Assembly: GCA_001724245.1 (NCBI GenBank)
Contig: MEDX01000012.1
Location: 1 to 55,962 of the forward strand
Length of the DNA stretch: 55,962 nt
Direction: 5' to 3'
From: Fonticula-like sp. SCN 57-25
Taxonomy: Eukaryota; Nucleariida; Rotosphaerida
The first letter of the stretch is position 1. Every line of letters begins with the position of its first letter. Positions 47,464-55,962 of the stretch are shown one piece after another. A model generated the notes under the pieces. That model had not been told where the DNA came from. It saw only the letters and a list, made by a program, of their open reading frames with translations, and made no database searches. The translations under genes were made by a program, and so were the position numbers.

Positions 47464-48013
47464 GGCGATGCGGCCCGCGTGCGACGGTGTGGTCACGTGA
47501 TTTGATATAACGATTACGTCATGCATGGAGCTTTTGAGGGAGAGGAAAGGTACGAAAGGAAAGAAAACCGCACAGCAACCAAGGATAAGTTTTCGTGCTT
47601 GTTATGAGTATCAGAGAAGCAACAGACTGTTGCGTCATTGATTTGGAATGATTATCGCGTGCTACACAGACCTTAAATTGCCGGCACGATGAGGTATGCA
47701 GCCATGATCGCAAGGGGACATTTCTTGGAGAATACGGAGTAGAGGATGGTGCATACATGTATGCGTGCTGGTAGAGTACCGCGTACCTTGCCGCTTGCCG
47801 CTTGCAACGTGCCAGCCCTTTCCCCTTTCATAAACACTTCACGGAAGGGTACGCCTCGATTCTGATTGGTCCACCTGTCGTGAGAGCCATCCCATTGGCC
47901 TATTCGCGAGGAACTCTCACCCCATTGGCCCGCCCGCGTACCCAGGGCGGCCCCTCTTTTGGTTGCCTCTGCCTGTGCGTGTTGTCTGCACCGCCGCTCG
48001 TACCTGTAGCGCC
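47464..48013. promoter_or_regulatory. Divergent promoter region with TCACGTGATT and three ATTGG boxes
   Basis: TCACGTGATT lies at 47493-47502 near the tiny gene's start. ATTGG (inverse CCAAT) occurs at 47865, 47894 and 47924, clustered 90-150 bp upstream of the EROS-like gene. No coding sequence was supported between. Confidence 0.55.
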
Positions 48014-48673
48014 ATGGACGTTGTGTCGAGCAGCGCGCGCCGCCTTCACCTTGCGCTCCCGGTTTCCCTTTGGTCATACCCTCTTTCGCTATTCATTCTC
48101 AGCTGGATATACTTGGCATGGCATTGGTGGCTCGGCTGGACCGCTTTGCTGATTGTGGTCATTTCGTGCACTCTGCTTGCACTTGACGTGATTCCCGAGC
48201 GCTACGACGTCATCATCGACAAGGACAATGGGACGCTGACGGTGCTCCGCAGCGGCGTTCCACTGGTGAGGAAAAGTCATCAGATCGTCATTGACACTGA
48301 CGACATTGAGGACATTGTGAATGATCGGGCCAATGTGCGGCATTCGTTGACGGCGTTCTGCTACCGCATCCTGATCGACTGCGCCTCGGGGCCGCAGGTT
48401 GTTGTCAACACGGAGGCGACAAAGACAGATTTGGAGGCGAGCGCACGGGCGATGCGCGAATTCATCGGGATCGAGCATGAGGTCGAGGAGCGAGATGGCG
48501 GGAACGGGACGGCGCTAGAGGATGGCGAGACGGAAGAGAAGACGGTCGGCGCTGGCAATACTGACGACGACGAATACGACCTTTTAGACGATATTGATGA
48601 GGGGAACGCCGACGGGGAGAACGCAGTCGACGGGGAGAACGCAGTCGACGGCGAGACAAAGAAGACGCAGTGA
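48014..48673 (+). CDS. EROS/CYBC1-like two-helix membrane protein (tentative)
   Basis: Single exon, 219 residues. Two hydrophobic helices near the N-terminus (LPVSLWSYPLSLFILSWIYL; LGWTALLIVVISCTLLALD) are followed by a compact cytosolic domain: YDVIIDKDNGTLTVLR, VIDTDDIEDIVNDR, YRILIDCASGPQVVV, SARAMREFIGIEHEV. The order of two helices then a PH-like beta domain resembles CYBC1/EROS, the chaperone of the NADPH oxidase cytochrome b subunit. The match is by pattern only, without decisive residues. The C-terminus is very acidic and ends with an 18-bp tandem repeat coding DGENAV. An unrelated two-helix protein remains possible. Confidence 0.45.
   Translation: MDVVSSSARRLHLALPVSLWSYPLSLFILSWIYLAWHWWLGWTALLIVVISCTLLALDVIPERYDVIIDKDNGTLTVLRSGVPLVRKSHQIVIDTDDIEDIVNDRANVRHSLTAFCYRILIDCASGPQVVVNTEATKTDLEASARAMREFIGIEHEVEERDGGNGTALEDGETEEKTVGAGNTDDDEYDLLDDIDEGNADGENAVDGENAVDGETKKTQ
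48611..48646 (+). repeat. Two identical 18-bp tandem units in the coding tail
   Basis: GACGGGGAGAACGCAGTC occurs twice in direct tandem, encoding DGENAV twice. It is in frame, so copy number could vary without a frameshift. Confidence 0.85.
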
Positions 48674-49046
48674 GAGTGATACTAGGGAGGGATTTAGCTG
48701 GAAGGCGCTTGCTGCTGCACACTGTACATGGGCACTTTCATTACGATATTTTGAATGCACCAATGTACTCTGTTCTGTTACGATGCATACGCTGTGTGTT
48801 TTAACGCAAACTTGCTTTCCATGACGCATATTTATTGCGGCGCTTGCCAAAGCCTCCCCAAAGGTCATTTGTCAAAGAGGATGCCGCGGACGCGCGCCAA
48901 TTGTCAGTCCAAAATGATACCTAAAATCTATCAAAAACCACCACTGACATTCATAAAATTACAAAAAAAATATTCATTCGCTACCAAATTTACTCTCATT
49001 CGCTATCTAATTCACTTCCAACACTTCCCAGCTCAAGGGTCTCTTT
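48674..49046. other. Convergent intergenic region between EROS-like and phytochelatin synthase genes
   Basis: 373 bases, AT-rich towards 49000, no coding signal. Confidence 0.5.
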
Positions 49047-50537
49047 TCAGCACCCCATCTTGCAGCACCCTCCGATACACTGCTTGTTGAACGCGGCGAG
49101 TGTCGCCGCCTGCCTCCTGAGCTGCGCGATTTCGACAGCGAGCGCGTCACCCATGACCTCCGCCGCGACCGCCCTGTCGAGCCTCTCGAGGGCCGCGCTC
49201 CCCGGTAGGCGCAGGTGCTTTGCCCCAGCGAGAAGCGCCGCTGTAAATAGCGCGACTGCCTCGCCGTTCTGCGGCGTCTCGCCGCCGAGGCACTGCGCGA
49301 CGACGCGCGCAAGCGGCCGCGCGGCGAGCTCCTTTGTGAGCGTCACGTCACGTGCAGCCTTCAGTGCGAGCGCGTCGGCAGTCGCTCCTACGTCGAGCGA
49401 GCGCCACTCAATAGGCGGCACGCCGCTAAAGTGCGACACAAAGGCGCCTACAATGTCCAATGGCGACGCGTCCTGCGGCAGCGCTGTGGCCGCCAGCGCG
49501 TCGGCAGCCGCCTGAAACGCCACGGCGTCGAGTGTTGGCCGCAGCGCGGACGCGTGCGCCGGCGCATCCGTGTTGCGCCGCAGCAGAATGAAGCCGCGCG
49601 GGCGACCGGTGACGCTGTCCAGCGGCTGCATCGCAGAGAAGAGCTCACCGACGGTCACCCAGTGCGGAGGGTACTTGAAGCGCGCAACGTCGAGTAGCAG
49701 CACGCGCGACGAGGCGGGGTCAAAGCCGCCAATAGGAGAAAAGTGGCCGGAGCCAGTCTGGCCAAGCGACGAGCGGTCGTACGACGCTACGAGGACAGTG
49801 TCGCGGGAGGAGCACGCGCTCAGAAGCTTAGAGTGGAGAACGTCTTCTGTGCTGAGGAGGCGTCAGCAAAGGTTGGAAAAAGAAGAAAGGGGTACGAAAA
49901 CACAAAAAACAAGACAAAATGGCCAAGTGCGCACGTTGTGTCTGCGGCGAACGCCTCGACGAGCAGCCCGTTGCACTCTGCGAGGCACACAAACTCGTCA
50001 AACGTGATGCCTTCCTGGATCACCCTCTATCGATCGCAGCGATCAGCAACCTTCCGCACGCTCCGTCACGCGTCAAATATCGCGCAATGCGCACCTCAAG
50101 CGGCGCGCAGCAATCGAGCATCTCCTCCGAGTACCACCGCCAGACGCCCTTCCACTTGCGCCCGGGATCGACCTCGAGCGTGTTAAGCACCATCGCCAGG
50201 CATGCCAGCCCGCAGTACGACGGCTCCTGCTGGGTCACAAAGTTTGCCGCCAGGCTGTAGTACGTCTCCATGTATTCCGTCTGCGCGGCCCAACGCGCGT
50301 TAGAAACGCATAAGGACGCGAGATCGAACACAAACGGGTGCATTGCCGGGCATCGCGACGCACCTGTACGGCGCGGCGAAAGATGGCCCGGCCCTCATCG
50401 CTCTGGAAAGCAATCATATTGGGTTTGAGAGGGCGGCGGTAAAAGGTGACCGGTTGGGGAGGTGCGGCCGCGGCGGCGGCATTGGAGGCGTCCGCGTCCT
50501 GCGCGGCGCCCGGGACCACTGGCTCGGTCGCAGACAT
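49047..50537 (-). CDS. PCS: Phytochelatin synthase
   Basis: Exons 50537-50364, 50280-50095, 50026-49935, 49851-49047 give 418 residues. The papain-like N-terminal domain is complete: [13 protein letters not shown]; catalytic Cys in [38 protein letters not shown]; catalytic His in [11 protein letters not shown]; catalytic Asp in [14 protein letters not shown]. The enzyme transfers gamma-Glu-Cys units between glutathione molecules to make phytochelatins that chelate cadmium and other metals. The C-terminal ~200 residues are Ala-rich and end with a Cys cluster ([10 protein letters not shown]), a plausible metal-sensing tail. It is head to head with the PCIF1-like gene across 58 bp. Confidence 0.95.
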
Positions 50538-50595
50538 GGCTTGACCGCGTAAAGAAGCTCACGTGATTTCCGAGTCACGTGATTCGCTTGTATCG
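50538..50595. promoter_or_regulatory. 58-bp bidirectional promoter with tandem TCACGTGATT
   Basis: The gap between the phytochelatin synthase and PCIF1-like start codons contains TCACGTGATT at 50559-50568 and again at 50575-50584, 16 bp apart centre to centre. The core TCACGTGA is a palindromic E-box that fits bHLH/bHLH-zip factors (Cbf1/USF/MITF type). Confidence 0.7.
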
Positions 50596-51903
50596 ATGTC
50601 GGCGGTGCTCGATACGCCCGAGCGCGCCATTGCGCGCTGGGATGGCGTATCGCATCTCCGCTCGTACTTTATGAGGCGCGTATCAGAGCTGAATGTGAAG
50701 CGCGGCGTGCCGATGATGTTTTCCCGCTTCCTCGTCGACCAGGATCACACCACCGGCGCCGATCCCCTCGTCCTGCCGTGGCCCGACCACACGCAGCTGC
50801 GCGTGGAGCTCGCCAAGGAAGGCGTGTCACCCGTCGATCTTGATCACTTTCAGTACGACTTGACGGCCGCGTGCGCCCGCCTTGCTTCTGATCTCGCGCT
50901 GGCCTCGACCGCGCCTTCTGCGTCCGGGATGCCTTCTGGGCCGTCTTCAGATGGCGCTGCACCTGCATCGTCGCTTGTGGCGCACCTGATCCGCCCCGCC
51001 TCCCCCTCTGACCCCTGGACGGTCTCGTGCGGCGGCCTGTCCTACCTGATCCACCGCTCGCATCTGGACAAACTGCACATATTTTACACGTCGACGCAGT
51101 CCTCCCCCGACTCCACCCCTGACGTATTTGCGGCGCGCGTCTTTTGCCTGCTGTCGCGCTACACGCTACTGGACGACGTCGGCTACCAAGCGGCGCTTGC
51201 GCCGTCCGTGTTTGCTTCGCTCTCGCGCGAGTTTGGCGTGTCTTGCGAGTGCTTTGCATCGCCGCTCAACTGCCACTACCGCAGCTTTTGCAGCGCTTTC
51301 CCCGACACGGACGCGCCGTTTGGCAGCCTCGGCTCCTTCTTTGACTACTTTCCGACGTCGGGCTCGTTTGAGGCAAATCCTCCGTTCACCGAGCCGCTGA
51401 TCCGTCGCACGGCGTCGCACATCGAGTCGCTGCTGAGTGCGGCGGAGCACAGCGACGCGCCGCTCTCCTTTGTGGTGTGCGTGCCGTGCTGGGCCGATAG
51501 CGACGGCTTCGTCGCCATGCGACAGAGCAGGTTTCTCGCGCGCTTCTTCGCCGTCGACGGCGAGCGGCACGGCTACGTTGTCGGCGACCAGCACGTCGCA
51601 AAGGTCGCGCGGCTGCCTGCGTCGTTCGAGACGGCCGTGTTTGTACTGCAGAACGCGGCGGCAACGAAGGTGTGGGCGCCGACCGATGCTCGCGTGGAGG
51701 AGCTCAGGAGGGCGTTCGAGGCGTCGCGTCCGAGGCTCAGCCCGGAGGAGGAGAGGAGGAGGGAGGAGCAGAGGAGGCGGAAGAGGGAGAGGGACAGGAG
51801 GGACGCGAGGCCGCAGGAGGTCAACAGGGAACAGGCGCTCAAAGAATACGTCAGCGAGGCCGTGTTGAGGGCGCAGGCAAACGAGAAAGAAAAAGAAGGC
51901 TGA
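50596..51903 (+). CDS. PCIF1: PCIF1/CAPAM-like cap-adenosine methyltransferase
   Basis: Single exon, 435 residues from MSAVLDTPERAIARW. The methyltransferase core matches PCIF1: VGYQAALAPSVFASLSREFG, VSCECFASPLNCHYRSFCSA, FGSLGSFFDYFPTSGSFEAN and the catalytic NPPF motif, then LSFVVCVPCWADSD. PCIF1 (CAPAM) installs N6-methyl on 2'-O-methyladenosine at the first transcribed base of capped mRNA. The N-terminal WW domain that binds phosphorylated RNA polymerase II CTD in animals is absent here. The C-terminal ~70 residues are an Arg/Glu-rich charged helix. Longer open frame upstream of 50596 lacks an ATG. Confidence 0.85.
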   Translation: MSAVLDTPERAIARWDGVSHLRSYFMRRVSELNVKRGVPMMFSRFLVDQDHTTGADPLVLPWPDHTQLRVELAKEGVSPVDLDHFQYDLTAACARLASDLALASTAPSASGMPSGPSSDGAAPASSLVAHLIRPASPSDPWTVSCGGLSYLIHRSHLDKLHIFYTSTQSSPDSTPDVFAARVFCLLSRYTLLDDVGYQAALAPSVFASLSREFGVSCECFASPLNCHYRSFCSAFPDTDAPFGSLGSFFDYFPTSGSFEANPPFTEPLIRRTASHIESLLSAAEHSDAPLSFVVCVPCWADSDGFVAMRQSRFLARFFAVDGERHGYVVGDQHVAKVARLPASFETAVFVLQNAAATKVWAPTDARVEELRRAFEASRPRLSPEEERRREEQRRRKRERDRRDARPQEVNREQALKEYVSEAVLRAQANEKEKEG

Positions 51904-52271
51904 TTTGCACAACACACCATATAGATGCCCATTTTATATCGCATCCTCACGCTTGTATCAATATACATCTTGGAACAAGATACCGCCATCTCCCTCCTTG
52001 TATTGTGGTCAAACGGGGCGTGTTCTATCTAGCATGTTGCTGTCAAAGCAAGTATAAGCATCGCCGATTCTCTCTCTGTGATTTGTCGGCAAACGTGCAA
52101 TACTTTAGCGGCGCCAATTTGCGCTCCTGTCCATTTATTTGTTCAAAAATAAACACTGCCAAAAGAATGACACACAAACTGCCACACGCACGCCCCACTC
52201 GCGCGCGCACACACACACACACACACACAGTCACAGACACACACTTTCACGCACACATTGTCACACAAATC
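51904..52271. other. Convergent intergenic region with a CA microsatellite
   Basis: About 370 bases between PCIF1-like and Nudix-like 3' ends. It includes a CA-dinucleotide run around 52207-52230 and several CACAC/GACAC stretches. A TTTATT (AATAAA on the minus strand) is at 52134. No coding signal. Confidence 0.55.
52206..52230. repeat. CA dinucleotide microsatellite
   Basis: An uninterrupted run of about eleven CA units beginning after GCGCGC. Confidence 0.85.
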
Positions 52272-53825
52272 TTAATGGTTTGCCCTCCACGCCCCGCGTG
52301 AGGCGGACCCCCCGCGCTGCGCGGCGCCTGCCTTCCCTCCGGTAGCCCCCTGCTTGGCGCCCGCGGCCCTGCTGGGCGACGAGCCGCCGACCTGCTCGGT
52401 CTTGACGCGGACGAGGTCAACGCTGGGGTCGCTGGGCGCCCCGGCCGCCGCCCAGAGCGCCGCAAGGCACTCCTGCGGGCTCTTCTCGGCGACGCGGTCG
52501 CGCGGGAACACGTCCTGAAGCTCGTTGCTCGAGAAGAACGCCGCGTCGGCCCACTTGCTCTCGATAAACTCTGAATTCTGCCTGCGCGGCTGCACGTCGA
52601 GCGCAGTGCTCGTCGGCACGACGAACACGGCGGTCGACGCGACGACCCACTTGCTCTCAAACAGCGGCACGTCGACACGCACCGCCAGCTCGCGCGCGCG
52701 CGCCAGGTCGCTGAAGCGCACGCCAACCTCGTCCGTCAGCTCCTGGCGCGCAGTATCCCACGCGTCGCGGAAGCCGTCCAGCTTGCCGCCGGGGAGCGAC
52801 CACCGCGGCGTGTTGCTAAACACCGGCGCGTCGGACGGGGCCCCAGAGGCGGTGGCGGCGGAAGCGGCGGCAGCAGCGGCAGCGGCGGCCTCCTCCTCCT
52901 TCTTTGTGCGCTTCTCCTCGTCCTCCTCGTCGTCCTCGTCCTCATCCTCGTCCTCATCGCCCATGTTGAGCATGGCGAAGCGGTTGAGGGTTGTGGTCTT
53001 CGGCGGCGGGCCGACCGTAACCGCGGCAACGGCCTTGGGCGGGGGCAGCAGGTGAGCCGGCGGCTTGGCCTGCACGTACTTCAGGAACAACTCCTGCGTG
53101 AGCGAGTTGGGCCAGTCGCGGTGGCCGAGCTCGAACGCCGTAAAAACGCCGCGCAGCACGCGGCTAAAATCGCGCGCGTGGTTCGGGTCAAACAGCGAGC
53201 GCTCCGACGGCGACCACTGCGTGAAGCGGTCAAAGCTGATCGGGTCGACGGGCGTGGTGGGCTCGTTGCCGGCAAGGTGAACGAGCTCCTTGATGGACCA
53301 CTTCGCGTCGAGCATGAACGCAGACGAGTTGAGGTTGCGGAGCACAAGAGCCTTGCGGCCGGGAGCGCGCGACACGAGCATCATGCGCGAATGCGACGTC
53401 ACGCGGACAGGGCCCGACTCGGGAGCGGGCTCATCAGAGGGGACGGCGCGGAGGGACGCGCACTTGGCGCGGTACTTGACAAAGCCGTTGCGAGACTGCT
53501 TGCGCTCGACCTGCAGATCCACGAGATCCACGGCGCACGGCGCAACGAGCGAGACATCGGGATCGACGTCCGTCTGCACGCTCAGGCAATAGTCCTTGGG
53601 AGGAAGGACCTTGGGCGCGGCGGGCGCGGCGGCGGGATCCTCCTCGGGCTCGGCATCGGCGGCGCCCTCCTTGGCGGCGGCAGCGGCGGCATCGCGGGCG
53701 GCGGCGGCCTTGTCGACCGGGCTCGGGTCGACAAAGCTCACCAAAAGCCACTTTTGCGTCGAGCGCTCGAGCAGCACGCCGCGGACAAGCGCGCCCTGAA
53801 AGACGACCTCGGTGTTCTCAGACAT
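52272..53825 (-). CDS. Large Nudix-like protein with a degenerate Nudix box
   Basis: Single exon, 517 residues from MSENTEVVFQ. The first ~270 residues form an uncharacterised domain (DYCLSVQTDVDPDVSLVAPC, SRNGFVKYRAKC, LNSSAFMLDAKWSIKELVHL). An acidic run (DEDEDEDEDDEEDEE), a poly-Ala stretch and then a Nudix-like fold follow: RWSLPGGKLDGFRDAWDT then ARQELTDEVGV. Compared with the consensus Nudix box the first Glu is Arg and the Arg of REUxEE is Gln, while the two later acidic positions remain. It may be a nucleotide or cap-binding protein with reduced catalysis. The C-terminus is Gly/Ala-rich and basic. I do not recognise an orthologue. Confidence 0.6.
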   Translation of the reverse strand: MSENTEVVFQGALVRGVLLERSTQKWLLVSFVDPSPVDKAAAARDAAAAAAKEGAADAEPEEDPAAAPAAPKVLPPKDYCLSVQTDVDPDVSLVAPCAVDLVDLQVERKQSRNGFVKYRAKCASLRAVPSDEPAPESGPVRVTSHSRMMLVSRAPGRKALVLRNLNSSAFMLDAKWSIKELVHLAGNEPTTPVDPISFDRFTQWSPSERSLFDPNHARDFSRVLRGVFTAFELGHRDWPNSLTQELFLKYVQAKPPAHLLPPPKAVAAVTVGPPPKTTTLNRFAMLNMGDEDEDEDEDDEEDEEKRTKKEEEAAAAAAAAASAATASGAPSDAPVFSNTPRWSLPGGKLDGFRDAWDTARQELTDEVGVRFSDLARARELAVRVDVPLFESKWVVASTAVFVVPTSTALDVQPRRQNSEFIESKWADAAFFSSNELQDVFPRDRVAEKSPQECLAALWAAAGAPSDPSVDLVRVKTEQVGGSSPSRAAGAKQGATGGKAGAAQRGGSASRGAWRANH

Positions 53826-54427
53826 GCCTGGAAAGAGGGGGCTCTTGTTCTTTTTCTCTCGCAAGAGATGGCACAAGGAGGACGCGCGGCGAGGAGCAAT
53901 GTGGCGCTTGAAAGGAAGGAAACCTTTCGGTATCGATGGTAAGGATCGATGTGATTGGTGGATCGTTGGGGAAAAGGGCTCCTATTGGTGCACTCCGGAC
54001 CCCAATAGTGACACGAATTTTTTTCTTCAACGCAGACAAGGCGGGAACAAAGGACCATGTACAATTGTATTGATATGCTGCATGCCCTGAGTGAACCGTA
54101 ATTGTAGTTTAAGTACTTTTCTCAACATTTCACTGCAGCATAGTGTGGACACCAAGCTTACTGTTCGACTCTTTGTAAAATGGCAATTCGGACATGCAAC
54201 TATAGTAGATAGCGTCGGACATGCAACTATAATAGACATGCCTATACTGTATTCAAACATCAAAATGCCTCATTTCATACATGCTGACTATACACTCGCA
54301 TCTACGAGGATAAAATGCAATAGGGCAGGTTGAATTTACACTTCCCGTTCTTCATAGTGTTATCTACCAATTATGTACCAATTTCGACACGCTGATTATT
54401 ATGTTGAATAAAGACCGCCAAGCAACG
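53826..54427. other. Nudix-gene promoter and 3' region of DAHP synthase gene
   Basis: 600 bases non-coding. ATTGG boxes at 53954 and 53984 lie 130-160 bp upstream of the Nudix start. A 22-bp direct repeat is at 54188 and 54215. Confidence 0.5.
54188..54236. repeat. 22-bp direct repeat (one mismatch)
   Basis: TCGGACATGCAACTATA begins both copies (54188-54209 and 54215-54236); they differ by one base (G/A) before TAGA. The copies are 27 bp apart start to start, in AT-rich DNA. Confidence 0.8.
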
Positions 54428-55605
54428 CTAAGTGTCCTTGCAAATGGCGCTCTTTCTCCTTTCTTGCACTGCCTGTGCGAGCCTCTCGAGGATCCTCCCC
54501 GTCGTCGCCATGTCGACGCACGCGTCCGTGACGCTCACGCCGTACCGCATCCCCTCCTTGGCGATGCGCTGCGCCCCCGCATGTATGTTGCTCTCAATCA
54601 TGGCACCCATGATAGCGCGCTCCCCTTGTGCCACCTGCCTGGCCTACCCGTCAGGTCCCATTTAGTGCGAGAAGCGACCCTAGAGCGCGGCGTACGACGT
54701 CTTCCGCGACGGCCTCCTGGCGAGTATAGTCCCCCTGACAGTTACCGTGCGAGCAGTCGACAATGATGCGCGGGGCAACCTTTTTAACGCACATCATCGC
54801 CTTGGCCTTGGCAACGTGCTCGCCGCCATAATTAGGCTCGCCGCGCGCACCGCGCAATATCACGTGACCCATACTGTTGCCGTTTGTGCGCGCGATGGCA
54901 GCGCGCCCGCTCTTGTCAACGCCGAGAAAGTGGTGTGGCTGGGCGGCGCTAAGAACAGCGTCCACGGCGATGCCAATGCCGCCGTCCGTGCCGTTCTTGA
55001 ACCCCACCGGGAACGACGAGCCCGAAGCCAGCTCGCGGTGCAGCTGTGACTCGGTTGTGCGCGCGCCCACGGCTCCCCACGAGAAGAGGTCGCTCAGGTA
55101 CTGCGGGGAAATCGTGTCGAGCAGCTCGCACCCGACCGCGACGCCGCACGAGACGAGTTCTACAAGGAGGCCGCGCGCGAGACGGAGGCCGTCGTTGATG
55201 CAGAATGAGTTGTCCAGGTAAGGATCATTGATAAGGCCTTTCCAGCCAATGGTTGTGCGAGGCTTTTCAAAGTACGCGCGCATTATAACAACGAGATCGG
55301 CCTCGTGCAGATGAGCAAGCTGGGAAAGAAGGCGGCCATACTCTTTCGCCGCCGAGACGTCGTGGATCGAGCAGGGACCAACAACTACAATCAGACGATC
55401 ATCGAGGCCGCTCAAAACGCGCGTCACTATTCTCGAGGTTCAGTGAAATTACCAAGCGGGACAGGAACAGCGGACCGGCATCGCGCGCAGAGACGACAGT
55501 CGCGCGTCCAGATGCTGACAGGGGTAGATCGGCGATCAGATCTTCGGGCGCAACCAGCGTGTCGTATCCAACCACGTGCATGTCGTCTACTTTTGAGGAG
55601 CCCAT
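54428..55605 (-). CDS. 3-deoxy-D-arabino-heptulosonate-7-phosphate synthase (type I)
   Basis: Exons 55605-55476, 55426-54696 and 54634-54428 give 355 residues, the usual size of type I (AroF/G/H, Aro3/4) enzymes. It condenses phosphoenolpyruvate and erythrose-4-phosphate, the first step of the shikimate pathway. Visible: LIVVVGPCSIHDVSAAKEYG, MRAYFEKPRTTIGWKG, WGAVGARTTESQLHRELASG, VGFKNGTDGG, IIVDCSHGNC and the C-terminal IMGAMIESNIHAGAQ. Metal ligands (Cys of GPCS, His of CSHGN, Glu of MIESN) are present. The first intron begins GTCCGC. The presence of this gene implies aromatic amino-acid synthesis, which animals lack. Confidence 0.95.
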
Positions 55606-55962
55606 GAGGGAGAAGTGTGCTGTGGACGAAAGGCACACGCCCGCTGAGCGAGAACCTCTGAAACACGTCGCATGGCCATGAGCGCCCTGTCGAACGGGTT
55701 GAACGTGGCAAACGCTGACATCAAGATCAAGGCTTGTAGCACATATCCACAACCCTCCTACAGGCCTGTGGGCATGAGCACCAGTCCAAACATAGATGAG
55801 GTAATGAAGTGCACCGCGTGAGCAGCTCTAAAGCTTTCCGAGAGGCTTCTGTGGGCGGCGGGCGCCATTTGAATACCTAGCCCTGCACAGAGGCGTCTGC
55901 TTTTGAGAGTTTACCTTGCATAGACACTGTTGTATCCAGAGAGGGTATCAACATCAATGTCG
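55606..55962. other. Upstream of DAHP synthase; no gene recognised
   Basis: The last 357 bases presumably include the DAHP synthase promoter and part of the next gene's flank. I see no supported coding sequence or RNA gene. Confidence 0.45.

Noticed and set aside
47164-47526. Unspliced 120-residue minus-strand frame covering the tiny gene
   Set aside because: Reading straight through gives a mixed, non-conserved sequence; splice signals inside it suggest a shorter spliced product.

Overview
The window is nuclear DNA from a compact, GC-rich unicellular eukaryote. Genes are split by short spliceosomal introns (mostly 45-60 nt; shortest 39, longest 284). Products include a mitochondrial ribosomal protein, ISCU, an anaphase-promoting complex subunit, a MARK/PAR-1 kinase and endomembrane proteins. 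I reconstructed 26 protein genes in about 56 kb, roughly one per 2.2 kb, on both strands. Exon junctions were chosen by reading-frame continuity and family conservation. The gene set mixes traits: FAE1-type 3-ketoacyl-CoA synthase and phytochelatin synthase (plant/alga/protist-like), type I DAHP synthase and a Rax2-like protein (fungal-like), EPG5 and PCIF1 (animal/protist-like). This suggests a free-living protist; I cannot name the lineage from sequence alone. I saw no tRNA, rRNA, transposon or CRISPR array by eye.

Layout. 1-2 kb: 3' end of a TMF1-like golgin and a membrane-anchored cupin. 2-10 kb: EPG5 (minus). 10.7-13.8 kb: multi-pass membrane protein with leucine-rich repeats. 14.2-18.8 kb: MARK/PAR-1 kinase and a PHD/F-box/LRR protein (both minus). 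18.9-23.6 kb: ANAPC5, WDR83/MORG1 (minus) and mitochondrial uL4. 24.4-27.5 kb: NBR1/p62-like receptor and ketoacyl-CoA synthase (minus). 28-35 kb: 15-exon Rax2-like protein and MUS81. 35.3-39 kb: SAM-domain membrane protein (minus) and IMP dehydrogenase. 39.2-45.9 kb: C2/EF-hand phosphatidylserine decarboxylase and SDF2 (minus), then ISCU and a DnaJ-X protein. 46.2-48.7 kb: a four-helix membrane protein, a tiny multi-exon gene (minus) and an EROS/CYBC1-like protein. 49-55.6 kb: phytochelatin synthase (minus), PCIF1-like cap methyltransferase, a degenerate Nudix protein (minus) and DAHP synthase (minus).

There is no operon logic. The shared themes are head-to-head pairs with 58-80 bp between start codons, CCAAT and CACGTG motifs in divergent intergenic regions, and one very uniform intron signal. 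EPG5 and the NBR1-like receptor both belong to selective autophagy, but their proximity may be chance.

The strongest unusual signal is the 5' splice site. 66 of the 74 introns I placed begin GTACG or GTGCG, with C rather than A at position +4. This predicts a compensating change in U1 snRNA or a different recognition mode. Other points of interest are a perfect 11-bp hairpin between convergent genes, a repeated TCACGTGATT element, and several unusual domain combinations.
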